The notes below the pieces were generated by a model. It searched no databases, was not told where the DNA came from, and saw nothing but the letters and a program-made list of their open reading frames with translations. DNA of 64,000 nucleotides from VAZQ01 sp036557665. Its GTDB lineage: Bacteria; Pseudomonadota; Alphaproteobacteria; Rhizobiales; Xanthobacteraceae. The stretch covers positions 215,114 through 279,113 of the forward strand of contig DATBHG010000055.1 in NCBI GenBank assembly GCA_036557665.1, in the 5' to 3' direction. The position numbers and the translations under genes were made by a program. Below are positions 1 to 8,549 of the stretch, piece after piece (position 1 is the stretch's first letter; the number at the start of each line of letters is the position of its first letter).

Positions 1-24
1 AAACCTGCGGATCGGGACTGTCCC

Positions 25-63
25 GTGCCAGAGCCCTGCGTCGGCAGCACCCCTGAAAGCAGA
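25..63. repeat. Upstream module of ABC_sub_bind units, partial copy
   Basis: This stretch resembles the distal end of a roughly 100-bp module found upstream of ABC_sub_bind genes elsewhere in the window (24504-24604, 44153-44258, 45386-45490, 57640-57740). The shared part is a 'cagcacccc-taagc-ga' type ending. The gene it would precede lies outside the window. The rest of 1-251 shows no gene that I can support. Confidence 0.45.
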
Positions 64-251
64 CCAATGAACCCCATTTAGGTGGCTCTTCAGTGTCAGG
101 GCACAAAACCGACACATGCACCGCACAAATAGTCCTCGGGTTAAGCCGATCAGGTGGAAGTGTTGATTGACCATGGGCCGTAAAACAGGGACCATCCACC
201 CGTTCTAAGCGTTTGTTTCGACGCGATTCTTCCTGACAACCGGGACATGGC

Positions 252-1787
252 ATGACAAATCGATGCACGACGGTCCGATCCACCGAGGTAATCCGGCGAT
301 GGGCATCTTCTGCGATTGTGACGCTTGCGGCCACGGCCGTCCTGACCGCGCTGACTGCCGCTCCGCCCGCCGGCGCCGCGCCCCGCCAGGCCCGTCCCGA
401 GCATACCACCGAGGCGGCGGCCCCGCGCGAGGCGGGCGAGCCGATCATGGCGATCGTATCGATCAAGAGCCAGAAGGTGACCATCTATGACGGCGACGGC
501 TGGATCCTGCGCGCGCCGGTGTCGAGCGGAATCAAGGGACGCGAGACGCCGGCCGGCGTCTTCAGCGTCGTGGAGAAGGACAAGGACCATCACTCGAGCC
601 TCTATGACGATGCCTGGATGCCGCACATGCTGCGCATTACCTGGAACGGCCTTGCGCTGCACGGCGGGCCGTTGCCCGGATATGCGGCCTCGCACGGCTG
701 CGTGCGGATGCCCTTCGGCTTTGCGGAGAAGCTGTTCGACAAAGTCCGCATCGGCACGCGTGTGATCATCTCGCCGAGTGACGCGGAGCCGGTCGAGTTT
801 TCCCATCCGGCGCTGTTCGTCCCGAAATCGGAGGTCGTCGCGGCCGCGCCGTCGCGCGCCGAGACGCTCGCCCGCGAGGCGGACGAGGCCACCAAGCTCG
901 CTCAACAGACGAAGAACGCTGCCGCCCTTGCGGTGAAGGAGGCGGCCCCGCTCGCGGCGGCGCTGCGCAAGCTCGAGTTGGCCAAGACTCGCGCCGATGC
1001 CGCGCTCGCGGCCGCAGAGAGGGCGCTCGCCGCCGCCAGGACCGACCCGGCCAGGGCACGAGCCGAGGACCAGAAGCAGAAGGCCGCTGCGAAAGTCGAG
1101 GAGCTGCAGAGGCAATTCGACGCCGCCAAGGCCAACGCAAAGTCCAAGCTCGATGCTGCCGCGGCGGCCCAGGACGCCGCCAAGGCGGCCGAGACGAAGA
1201 AGGCCGACGCCGCCAAGGCGGCAAGCGAGGCGAAGCTGGCGCTCGAGCCGGTCTCGGTCTTCATCAGCCGCGCGACGCAGAAGCTCTACGTGCGGCGCGA
1301 CACGCACAAGCGGCTCCCGGACGGGGGCGAGATGTTCGATGCGACCATCGAGGTTCCGGTCACGATCCGCGATCCCGACAAGCCGATCGGCACGCATGTG
1401 TTTACGGCCGTGGCGCGCACCGGCGCGGGCCTGCGCTGGACCGCGGTCACGATCGACAGCGGGGATGACGCCAAGAGCGCGCTCGACCGCATCACCCTCC
1501 CGCAGGATGTGCTCGATCGCATCGCGCCGACCGCGTTGCCGCGGTCCTCGCTCGTCGTTTCGGACGAGCCTCTGCACCGCGAGACCAACTATCGCACGGA
1601 GTTCGTCGTTGCGCTCAACAACCAGCCGCAGGGCGGCATCGCCAACCGCGCGCGCTCGCCCGATATGCGCGTCGGCTTCGGCTGGGGTGGCTGGGGTTTC
1701 AACAATACGCCCGGACGCGGCGGCCAGTACTACGATCCGCGACAGTACAATCGGAGCTATTATCAGCGGCCACAGCGCTGGTGGTGA
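252..1787 (+). CDS. L,D-transpeptidase (YkuD family), exported
   Basis: The 511-residue protein has a hydrophobic export segment at about residues 14-42. A YkuD domain follows at about 62-175, carrying the family signature HGGPLPGYAASHGCVRMP with His137, His148 and nucleophile Cys150. YkuD enzymes make 3-3 cross-links in peptidoglycan or anchor lipoproteins to it, in the periplasm. Residues about 200-335 are Ala/Lys/Glu-rich and probably form a long coiled coil. A second beta-rich region (about 336-450, resembling the N-terminal half of YkuD domains but without a Cys motif) and a Gly/Tyr/Arg-rich tail follow. It stands alone and the next gene starts about 100 bp later. The start is the first ATG; I see no strong ribosome-binding site. 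Confidence 0.85.
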   Translation: MTNRCTTVRSTEVIRRWASSAIVTLAATAVLTALTAAPPAGAAPRQARPEHTTEAAAPREAGEPIMAIVSIKSQKVTIYDGDGWILRAPVSSGIKGRETPAGVFSVVEKDKDHHSSLYDDAWMPHMLRITWNGLALHGGPLPGYAASHGCVRMPFGFAEKLFDKVRIGTRVIISPSDAEPVEFSHPALFVPKSEVVAAAPSRAETLAREADEATKLAQQTKNAAALAVKEAAPLAAALRKLELAKTRADAALAAAERALAAARTDPARARAEDQKQKAAAKVEELQRQFDAAKANAKSKLDAAAAAQDAAKAAETKKADAAKAASEAKLALEPVSVFISRATQKLYVRRDTHKRLPDGGEMFDATIEVPVTIRDPDKPIGTHVFTAVARTGAGLRWTAVTIDSGDDAKSALDRITLPQDVLDRIAPTALPRSSLVVSDEPLHRETNYRTEFVVALNNQPQGGIANRARSPDMRVGFGWGGWGFNNTPGRGGQYYDPRQYNRSYYQRPQRWW

Positions 1788-1885
1788 GGAAGCGTCGCGT
1801 AGCGAGCAGGCCGACGCGCAATGTCGGCCGGTTCCCTGCTTGATGGTTTTGGACGCTCTACGGCGAGCAATGCCGAGAGGATGCC

Positions 1886-2863
1886 ATGAACAGCCCTGGG
1901 ACTATCGCGCTCGCAACTGTGTTGTGCACGTTGATCGGCGTTGCGACGTGGCGAGCCGATGCCGCGGACGACTATCCGAGCCGGCCGGTGACGCTCATCG
2001 TGCCGTTCACGCCCGCCGGATCGACCGACATCATGGCGCGGCATGAAGCGGAAGTCCTGCAACGCGCGTTGGGTCAAAGGTTCGTGGTCGAGAACAGACC
2101 CGGCGCTGCCGGCGAAATAGGCATCTCCTACGCTGCCAAAGCCGCGCCCGACGGCTACACGCTATTGCACGCACCCTCGATCATCATGCTGCTGCCGTAT
2201 GTGATGAAGTCGGTCTCCTACGATCTCGCCAAGGATTTCGCGCCGGTCATGCTCACCGGCCTGACCCAATTCGCCCTGGTCGTCTCTCCGACGCTACCGG
2301 TGAGCTCGGTGAAAGACCTGATCGCGCTGGCGAAGTCCAAACCCGGCGAGCTGACCTATGCATCGTCCGGCATCGGCACCCCGCATCAGATCTTCGCCGA
2401 ACAGTTCAAGACCATGACCGGCACGGATATTCATCACATTCCGTACAAAGGCGCGGTCCCTGGCCTCACCGACATAGCCGGCGGCAATGTGTCGATGGAG
2501 TTCGTCGATATTCCGCCGGCTTTGCCGCTGATCCACGCTGGTAAATTGAAGGTTCTCGCCGTGCTCTCGGCCAAGGGAAATTCCGAGCTGCCGGGCGTGC
2601 CTTCTCTTGCCGAAACGGTGCCTGGCTACGACGCCAGCAGCTGGCAGGGTTTTTTCGCCCGCGCCGGCACGCCGCAACCGATCGTCGACAAGCTCAATGC
2701 CGCGTTGGCGGCGGATTTCAAACGGCCGGAAACCGTCGACCGCTTTAAATCCTTTGGAATCGTAGCGCAATGGGACACGCCAACCGAGTTTGCCGCCTTC
2801 ATCACCGAGCAAAGCACGAAATGGGTCAACGTCATTCGAGCGGCCGGCATCAGGCCGCAGTGA
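1886..2863 (+). CDS. Bug-family (TTT) solute-binding protein
   Basis: A 325-residue exported protein of the Bug family (TctC-like) of periplasmic receptors for tripartite tricarboxylate transporters. The signal peptide spans about residues 1-26. The family features are the DYPSRPVTLIVPF start, the GGSTD-like PAGSTDIMAR, the NRPGAAGEIG loop and a PGVPSLAE motif. An AGAGAGG-free ASSGIGTPHQ loop lies in domain 2. The start has a good upstream purine run (GAGAGGA). No TctA/TctB membrane genes are nearby, so it is an orphan receptor, as is usual for this expanded family. Substrate unknown, probably an organic or aromatic carboxylate. Confidence 0.85.
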   Translation: MNSPGTIALATVLCTLIGVATWRADAADDYPSRPVTLIVPFTPAGSTDIMARHEAEVLQRALGQRFVVENRPGAAGEIGISYAAKAAPDGYTLLHAPSIIMLLPYVMKSVSYDLAKDFAPVMLTGLTQFALVVSPTLPVSSVKDLIALAKSKPGELTYASSGIGTPHQIFAEQFKTMTGTDIHHIPYKGAVPGLTDIAGGNVSMEFVDIPPALPLIHAGKLKVLAVLSAKGNSELPGVPSLAETVPGYDASSWQGFFARAGTPQPIVDKLNAALAADFKRPETVDRFKSFGIVAQWDTPTEFAAFITEQSTKWVNVIRAAGIRPQ

Positions 2864-2867
2864 CCCC

Positions 2868-3387
2868 AGCTGCTCGCTCGGCGCCGTCTCCAAGGCGGCC
2901 CTGCGCTTGCGGATCGCCCAACCCGCTTTGTCGCGGCAGCTTATCGATCTCGAGCACGACCTCAGCGTGCGACTGTTCGATCGCGTCGGGCGCCGGCTTC
3001 TTTTGACCGGCGAAGGCGAGCAATTGCTTAGGGGCTGCCGCGTTCTTCTCAATTTCGCCAGCGCCGTCAAAGAACAGACTCAGCTGCTCCGTCATGGAGA
3101 TACAGGAATCCTGAAGATCGCCGGCTCGCCGCAACACATCCAAAGCGTGTTGTCGCGGTTCCTTCACCGTTACGCGGAGCGCTATCCGCAGGTTCAGGTA
3201 AGGATCAGCGAGGGAACGGGCAGCGAGATATTGGCACTGCTCGAGCGTGGAGAGATCCATCCTCGGCCAGAATTTGCTCCACGCCGTAAAGCTGGACGAA
3301 CGGTATTACCGCAGCCTTCCACTCGGATCGGTGGGCATGCTACGCTTCAAAGGGACCAAATCTCTCAGATCGATGCAGCAATCATGA
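2868..3387 (+). pseudogene. LysR-family regulator remnant
   Basis: The translation LRLRIAQPALSRQLIDLE and the following LFDRVGRRLLLTGEG are the recognition helix and wing of a LysR winged helix-turn-helix. The first dozen residues of the domain and any start codon are missing. Homology continues through ILKIAGSPQHIQSV and RYPQVQVRISEG. A one-base shift near 3258-3261 then moves it to another frame, which reads LGQNLLHAVKLDERYYRSLP. The effector domain is cut short by a stop overlapping the start of the next gene. It lies directly after the Bug gene, which it may once have regulated. Confidence 0.75.
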
Positions 3388-4364
3388 CCATCATCGATCA
3401 CCGCACACGTCGCGACCTTCTTTATTTAGTGCTTTTCGCGCTCTCCCCTTTCACGAGCGCTATCGCTCAATCGCCGCCGGTTTTGGGCTATGCGGCTGCC
3501 AAGAACGCAAACCCCGAGCGGCTGGACATGTTCAAAAAGGGCCTAGCCGAGCTCGGATACGTCGAGAGCAAGAATATACAGATCGAATATCGTGAAGGGG
3601 TCCTCGATGCGGATTATCACCGGCTGATGGCAGAGTTTGTAGATAGCAAGGTCAACGTCATTTTGGCCGCCAATGCGCCGGCGGCTGTAGCGGCCGCAAA
3701 AGCAAGCACGACCATTCCAATCGTATTGCTCGCTGTCAATGATCCGGTCGGGCTGGGACTCGTAAAGAGCCTCGACCGTCCGGGCACGAATGTGACCGGG
3801 ACTACGATGTACGCACCGCAATTGCTCGCTGAGCGATTGCGGATACTCCAGAGCATCATTCCGACTCTGGACAAAATCGCAATCGTGATGAACGGCAACA
3901 ATGTCAACAACGCTACTCAGGTCGAACGAGCTCGTTCGGAAGCACGTGGCCTGGGCATGCAGGCGCTGGCGCTGGACATCCGTAAACCTGACGACGTCGA
4001 ACCGGCTTTTGACCGAGCCGTCAGCTTCGGTGCGAAGGCGTTCATCAATAGCGTCGATAGTTTCATCAACTCTCGCCGTTTTGACCTGGCCGTCGAGGCC
4101 GAGAAGCGCAAGTTGCTCGCTATCTACACCGATGCCGAGTACGTCCTGGCCGGCGGACTCATATCGCTAGGTCCCGGTCACTTCGAAGGGTATTATGGGG
4201 CGGCGAAATACGTGGATCAAATTCTACACGGTGCAAATCCCGCAGACCTACCCATTGCGGGCGCAACTCAGCTCAGCCTGAGCGTCCGCCGTTCAGCGCT
4301 CACAAAGCTTGGGTTGACATTGCCCCCCGACCTTGCGGCGCGAGTGAATGAATGGGTTGATTGA
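3384..4364 (+). CDS. ABC_sub_bind (TrpX-like) solute-binding protein
   Basis: A 326-residue protein of the ABC_sub_bind family (PF04392; TrpX-like periplasmic receptors). The signal peptide is about residues 1-30, ending SAIAQS. Family landmarks are FKKGLAELGYVE, NIQIEYREG, PIVLLAVNDPVGLGLVKSL, RPGTNVTG and LISLGPGHFEGYYGAAKYVDQIL. The frame stays open upstream through the LysR remnant, so a longer fused reading is possible, but the signal peptide marks ATG 3384 as the true start. This start overlaps the stop of the shifted LysR frame (ATGA). The C terminus (VNEWVD) lacks the ADEVIE ending of the other copies here, so it belongs to a different branch. No permease or ATPase gene is adjacent. 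Confidence 0.82.
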   Translation: MTIIDHRTRRDLLYLVLFALSPFTSAIAQSPPVLGYAAAKNANPERLDMFKKGLAELGYVESKNIQIEYREGVLDADYHRLMAEFVDSKVNVILAANAPAAVAAAKASTTIPIVLLAVNDPVGLGLVKSLDRPGTNVTGTTMYAPQLLAERLRILQSIIPTLDKIAIVMNGNNVNNATQVERARSEARGLGMQALALDIRKPDDVEPAFDRAVSFGAKAFINSVDSFINSRRFDLAVEAEKRKLLAIYTDAEYVLAGGLISLGPGHFEGYYGAAKYVDQILHGANPADLPIAGATQLSLSVRRSALTKLGLTLPPDLAARVNEWVD

Positions 4365-4412
4365 CGGGCTGCCCATGCCTTCTAGAATACCCGACCAGGT
4401 CGGCTCGGGGTC

Positions 4413-4775
4413 ACAGCACCAAATCGTTACGCGATAGCAAGCGGCCCAGTTCCCGCCAACGGCAAACGTTATCCCCATGGCACCGCTCATCAGGCCGGTG
4501 AGTTGCAGTTCTTGGGCAAGCATGCCCGGCTGAGCGATCGGCAAGCATTCGCTGCGTATCTCAAGCCCCTGCGCAACACAAAGTGAGTGGTCTATTGCAA
4601 GCGCCCATTCGGCGGCCCGAAGCAAGTGTTGCGTTATCTCGCGCGCTACAGCCATCGCGTCGCCCTCTAAAATCGCCGCTAGATCGCATGTGATGAGAAG
4701 GGCATTACCGTCAAATGGAAGGACTACAGGCTAGAAGGTCGCGAGCGCTACAAGATCATGACTCGCTACCGGTGA
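4413..4775 (+). mobile_element. IS91-family transposase remnant with element end
   Basis: Translation of 4500-4770 gives a degraded Y2 (IS91-type) transposase C-terminal segment. It includes FLGKHARLSDRQAFAAYL, YCKRPFGGPKQVLRYLARYS, HRVAL, then stops, and VKWKDYRLEGRERYKIMT. In-frame stop codons make it non-functional. The stretch 4413-4478 closely resembles 62650-62712, which precedes the integrase remnant at the other end of the window, so it is probably an element end now fused to the transposase tail by internal deletion. Confidence 0.75.
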
Positions 4776-4862
4776 GTTCCTCGCTCAGCACTTTTCGTTG
4801 AATCGTGGCCTTTCGCGCTATAAGACGATCATCGCAAACGTCCGGCCGTCAATTAGGCCGGC

Positions 4863-5047
4863 CAATCTCTCCAACTCTCAACTCGCGCCGGCACGGACGC
4901 GGCACGAGCGCGCTCAAATTCCCCATAGAGCTGAGCCTGCGGCCCGGCCGGCCCGGATACGGCCCGCGATTTCGTGCCTTGGCGCTTTCGGACGCCGACG
5001 TTCGCAGCCCGTGGTTAGATCGTCTTGCCGCGTCCGAAAACCTGCAC
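4863..5047. repeat. Dispersed repeat R1, copy 1
   Basis: This 185-bp block matches 63540-63725 along its whole length. Its right half matches 56440-56529 and its left half matches 40561-40631. It begins CAATCTCTCC and ends GTCCGAAAACCTGCAC. The inverted repeat near the right end is imperfect in this copy (CGGACGCCGAC against GCCGCGTCCG). It sits about 90 bp after the IS91 remnant, as copy 3 sits after the integrase remnant. Confidence 0.8.
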
Positions 5048-5110
5048 AGTGCACAATAGGCGACATTGCCTACGACCGCCAGTCTTTGTCAAACAAACCG
5101 ATACTAAAGT

Positions 5111-5139
5111 GAAGAGACCCGTGGCGTCCGGGTCTCTTC
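5111..5139 (-). terminator. Intrinsic terminator of the outer-membrane protein gene
   Basis: A perfect 11-bp inverted repeat (GAAGAGACCCG / CGGGTCTCTTC) with a 7-nt loop lies 45 bp downstream of the minus-strand barrel-protein gene. The following T-tract on the minus strand is weak (ACTTTAGTA). Confidence 0.75.
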
Positions 5140-5184
5140 GTAAAAACCGTTTCGTAAGCTGGCGTCCTGCCGTCGAGCAAGGCC

Positions 5185-6207
5185 CTATTTCGTGACGATC
5201 GGAACCGCCGCGTAGTTGAACCGGTAATTAACGCCGACGCGGACAGTTTGCTCGTACACATGATTCTGGCTGAAGAAAGCCGTCGTTCCCGTTACCAAAA
5301 ACGGAGCCGTGCAGGTGGTGCCACATACCGGCACCAGTGGGCTTCCGATCGCGTTGGTCACGGTGCCGAGATCGGTATAGAGATACTCGAGCTTCATGCT
5401 CCAGTTGTTGCCCGTCAGCCCGAACAACCGTCCAAGGTTGGTTTCTACGCCGCCACCCAACACCCACCCGACCTTCGTGGTGCTGGAGCTACCTGCGAGC
5501 GCGCCTCCGGGTAGGCCAAATGCAGCAAAGGTCCCAGGTCCGTTGATACCGACCGCAGCTGAAAGCCCAGGATTCCCCGGCGTCGAGTTCAGGGCGTAGT
5601 TGTTCTCGACCTTGGCCCAGGCCGCGCCGCCCGTCACGTACCACAGATAGGAGTCATGCGCCCAGCCCAACCGTCCGCGGGCAGTCGTGATCCAGTCGAG
5701 CTTCTGCTGACTGCTCCAACTCTGTGCGGTCTGCGGCACGAAGAAGAAGTTCGGGAGAGGAGGGAATACGCTCGGAGCCGGCGCCGCGCTGTAGAAATGC
5801 GTGTCGCTTTGGCTGGTCCAGGCGTAGTCGCCTTCGACGCCCACGACGAGCCCACCGATCTGCCAATTGTAACCGCCCTGCAAGCCCCCGATGATGCCTC
5901 TTCCTACGTGACTGTAGTTGTCAGCGAACGGCTGGCTGAAGCTCATCGGGGCCGTGGTGGCAAGCAGTGGTCCACCGCCAGTGCCGACAAGCGTCCCGGT
6001 CGGGATTGACTCGGTCCAGTTCCAGGCCTCGGTTGTCGTGCTCCAGCTCTGGCCCACGCCGAGGCTCGCGCCGACGTAGAACCCGCTCCAATCGCAGGTC
6101 GTGCAAGTCGCCGCTCTGTAGGTCGGCCTGCGGATGTCCGCGGCTTCTGCCACGAGTGGGAGAGACAGCAACGCTGCTGCCGCCAGGCTCAATTGAATAT
6201 TCCGCAT
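5185..6207 (-). CDS. Outer-membrane beta-barrel protein (Omp25/Opacity type)
   Basis: A 340-residue protein with a clear signal peptide (residues 1-22, ending AEA|ADI). It then has the typical rhizobial arrangement: CDWSGFYVGASLGVG, GGLQGGYNWQIG, VVGVEGDYAW and LDWITTARGRLGWA. The C-terminal strand motif VRVGVNYRFNY is followed by a short VPIVTK tail. Such proteins form small eight-stranded barrels in the outer membrane and are structural or surface-exposed. The start is fixed by GGGAGGACT just before ATG 6207 and by the signal peptide. It is monocistronic, ending at the hairpin at 5111-5139. Confidence 0.88.
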   Translation of the reverse strand: MRNIQLSLAAAALLSLPLVAEAADIRRPTYRAATCTTCDWSGFYVGASLGVGQSWSTTTEAWNWTESIPTGTLVGTGGGPLLATTAPMSFSQPFADNYSHVGRGIIGGLQGGYNWQIGGLVVGVEGDYAWTSQSDTHFYSAAPAPSVFPPLPNFFFVPQTAQSWSSQQKLDWITTARGRLGWAHDSYLWYVTGGAAWAKVENNYALNSTPGNPGLSAAVGINGPGTFAAFGLPGGALAGSSSTTKVGWVLGGGVETNLGRLFGLTGNNWSMKLEYLYTDLGTVTNAIGSPLVPVCGTTCTAPFLVTGTTAFFSQNHVYEQTVRVGVNYRFNYAAVPIVTK

Positions 6208-6669
6208 CTTTAGTCCTCCCGGCCGAATGGCCGCACGTTCTCTCGCGCGCGGACGTACAACGTCGCGCCGAAGAATTCGGGTTGAATAAAATCGGGTACA
6301 CGCCGCCGCGTTGCGAAAGCCCAACGCGCGAGAATCACTGACCGGACCGGAAGCGAAATCGCCAATTGGAGCGGGCAAACAAACTGGATCGTTGCCCAGA
6401 AGTCGGCCGGGCGCCCCATATGCGAACGAATCGCAGGAATGGACGGTAGATCGGCGCCGACTCGCTCGCAATCTCAAAATGTGGGGAAAGAATCAGTTGA
6501 GACTCGACCGTGCTAATTTAGCCACATTCCTCAACGTGCTTGCGGTGCCGTCGACGAGTTGCTGGAGCCGCCAAGGCACGTCAAGGCCAGGCACCTTCGT
6601 GGTTTTCGTGCTGATTGACTGCGCGAATTTGGTCGGCTCTTATATGTGCGCGATTGCAAGGGCTCTCGG
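6208..6669. other. Intergenic region between divergent genes
   Basis: About 460 bp separate the barrel-protein start and the small exported protein. The right half is clearly less GC-rich than the surroundings. I find no convincing coding region, RNA gene or repeat; it presumably carries the two promoters. Confidence 0.4.
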
Positions 6670-7167
6670 ATGCGTACGACGATGAAGCTCGCTGTTATTT
6701 GCGTGTCGTTGCTCATAGCTGCTCACGCCGAGGCCGTGAAACAGCGCAAACAGATAAACGCTTTGGATTTTCAGGAGCGCGGGGCGCGGCTAAGGCTTGA
6801 GCTGGAACGTGCCTACCAGGATCTACGACACACAGGAGGCTTTAAGTCCGCTGGCAATGACGTGTCCTCGATAGTCGAAAAATATGTTCCGGTTGGAACG
6901 TCTTTTGCTGATGCGGAAACCACACTTCGAAGCTCCGGATTTAGTATAGGCCCGCTGCCACCGCGAGAACCACCAAAGAATCCATCTCCGCTTTGGAGCG
7001 ATGAGCACAAATTAGCGATGAGATTTGCGATTCTCGGAACGTTGGTGCTTGCACAACAAGGAGTTTCCAGGATCACCGTCGAGATAACGCTTCTTCCAAA
7101 AATATCGGGAGCTGATCACAATACCGTAAAGGGTGTTCACGCCGCAATCTATTACCGCGGCGTCTAA
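6670..7167 (+). CDS. Exported protein of unknown function
   Basis: A 165-residue protein beginning MRTTMKLAVICVSLLIAAHA, a signal peptide with cleavage likely around HAEA. ATG 6682 is an alternative start. The mature part has a predicted helix (RLRLELERAYQDLRH), then GNDVSSIVEKYVPVGTSFADAETTLRSSGF. That last stretch recalls small exported proteins in which a short helical lead is followed by a BamE/SmpA-like 'PVGTSFADAE..L' element. I do not recognise the family firmly. The gene is notably AT-richer than its neighbours, suggesting acquisition, and it ends 4 bp before the convergent hydrolase pseudogene. Confidence 0.6.
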   Translation: MRTTMKLAVICVSLLIAAHAEAVKQRKQINALDFQERGARLRLELERAYQDLRHTGGFKSAGNDVSSIVEKYVPVGTSFADAETTLRSSGFSIGPLPPREPPKNPSPLWSDEHKLAMRFAILGTLVLAQQGVSRITVEITLLPKISGADHNTVKGVHAAIYYRGV

Positions 7168-7170
7168 TGC

Positions 7171-8043
7171 TTACGCCGGCAGGTGCCGCTTCAGGAAGGT
7201 GCGCGCCCGGTTGACGGTGCGGGCCTTCAGCTCCGGCGGATCCTTCCAGGGAAACACCGTGATCTCGGCGTTCGGCGCCAGCGAGGCGATGTCGATCGAA
7301 ACCTGGAGCGGATGCGCCGTCACGTCGTCGGGCAGCACCAGCATCGGCGCCTGGCACGACCTCGCGAAGTCGCGCGACACGCTGTACACGAAATCGGGCC
7401 GCACGCGTAGAGGCCGTGCAGATATTTCTCGATCGTTTCCATCGGCACGTCGCGCCGGCGCTCGCGGAGCTCCTTGGCCCAGACGTCGCGTCCGGAGTTG
7501 AACATGTAGTCCGGCTGCTCCGGCCGGTGCCCGACCGGCTGGCTCAGCAGCGCGGCGACGACGCGCTGCGGCGCGCGCTCCATGAGTTTCATTGCGAACG
7601 GGCCGCCGATGCAATTGCCGAAGAAAAAGAACTGGCGGATGCCGAGATGGTCCATCAGACCGAGCTGGTCGTCGGCGAACGCGCCCCAGGGATCGTCGAC
7701 CGACACCGGGCCGGTGGACTCGCCGCCCGTGGCGTTACGCTGATTCATGGTGTTGACGCGGAAGTCGCTCTTGAGCTCCTCCGGGATGTTGATCACCGCG
7801 CTCGCCCAGACCGCGATGCGCGAGCTCAAGCCGCCGCCGGGCGTCGCCAACAGCGGAAAGCCGGTGCCGATCTCGGTGTAGCGGATGCGGACGTTGCCCT
7901 TCTCGTAGTAGCCGGTCTTGGCACCCGCCGGCGCGCCTTGCGGGGCCTGTCTGCGGCGCCTGGGCAAACACCTGCGGTGCGGCTGCCGTCGCCGCTGCCG
8001 CGGTGCCTGTTGTCAGGACAGTGCGTCGGCTTGAATCGATCAT
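7171..8043 (-). pseudogene. Alpha/beta hydrolase, two frameshifts
   Basis: Three reading frames join to make one alpha/beta hydrolase of about 290 residues. Frame 1 has a Tat-like leader (DSSRRTVLTTGTAAAATA) and ends near 7940. Frame 2 runs YYEKGNVRIRYTEIGTG to EKYLHGLYA, with nucleophile elbow FGNCIGG. Frame 3 from about 7405 has PDFVYSVSRDFARSCQAPML, then LPDDVTAHP and the end ARTFLKRHLPA. The elbow residue is Cys rather than Ser, as in dienelactone-hydrolase-like enzymes. One-base indels at about 7940 and about 7405 are needed to restore the protein. They could be real decay or sequencing error. A truncated VOC gene lies just upstream. Confidence 0.75.
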
Positions 8044-8095
8044 CGCCTTCCTCCCGTGTCGTTGTCGCGGGCATGCGCTCGGCCCCGGTGCCCCA

Positions 8096-8308
8096 TCATT
8101 GGACAGATAGCTTGACCTTCTTGTAATCGTTCACCTCATAAGAGATGTGGTTGACGTAGATGGCCTCGAGCGGCTTGCCCGCGGCCCTGGCTGCCGGCGC
8201 TGTCCCGGCCGCCGCGGCTGCCGCGAGGCTCAAGCTCTGAATGAGCTGCCGCCGGTTCGTTTTTCCCTGTTCGAAATCCTGGAGCAATTTTGCGATGACA
8301 CTTTCCAT
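8096..8308 (-). pseudogene. VOC/glyoxalase-family protein, N-terminal fragment
   Basis: This 70-residue frame starts with the leader MESVIAKLLQDFEQGKTNRR followed by an Ala-rich export segment. It then begins a VOC domain (VNHISYEVNDYKK) and stops after about ten residues of it. Full-length relatives continue for about 120 more residues, so this is a 3'-truncated gene. CCTGTCCTCC on the plus strand gives a good ribosome-binding site (GGAGGACAGG). It lies 52 bp upstream of the broken hydrolase in the same direction, so both were probably one operon that has decayed. Confidence 0.7.
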
Positions 8309-8465
8309 TGCCTGTCCTCCTATTCGGAATTCCGCCGGGATTCGATCCGGCCTCCCGCGCTGTGTCATTTATACAATCCGCGAAGGGGGCGTGGGAGCGA
8401 GCATCGTTTGATGTCAAAGCACAGATTCGGCCCTCGCCTCTGGCGCGCGAAGGGCCGCTGCTTTT

Positions 8466-8500
8466 GCCACAAGCGGTCGTGAGCAGATGCAGCAAACGAG
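8466..8500. repeat. Downstream module of ABC_sub_bind units (orphan)
   Basis: The core GTCGTGAGCAGATGCAGCAAA closely matches 57785-57806, and more loosely 56538-56560, 61033-61056 and 63733-63757. In three of those sites it precedes the C-terminal end of an ABC_sub_bind gene. Here no gene body remains. Confidence 0.5.
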
Positions 8501-8549
8501 GTGTGTAAACGCGCGCCTATTGCTCGTGCCAACTGGGGTCGCCTAGAGA

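Noticed and set aside
150..1577. 475-codon minus-strand open frame
   Set aside because: Antisense to the L,D-transpeptidase; Arg/Leu/Gly-rich text without recognisable motifs.
1286..2077. Overlapping frames around the L,D-transpeptidase end and the Bug start
   Set aside because: Shadows of the two real genes; no ribosome-binding sites or family motifs.
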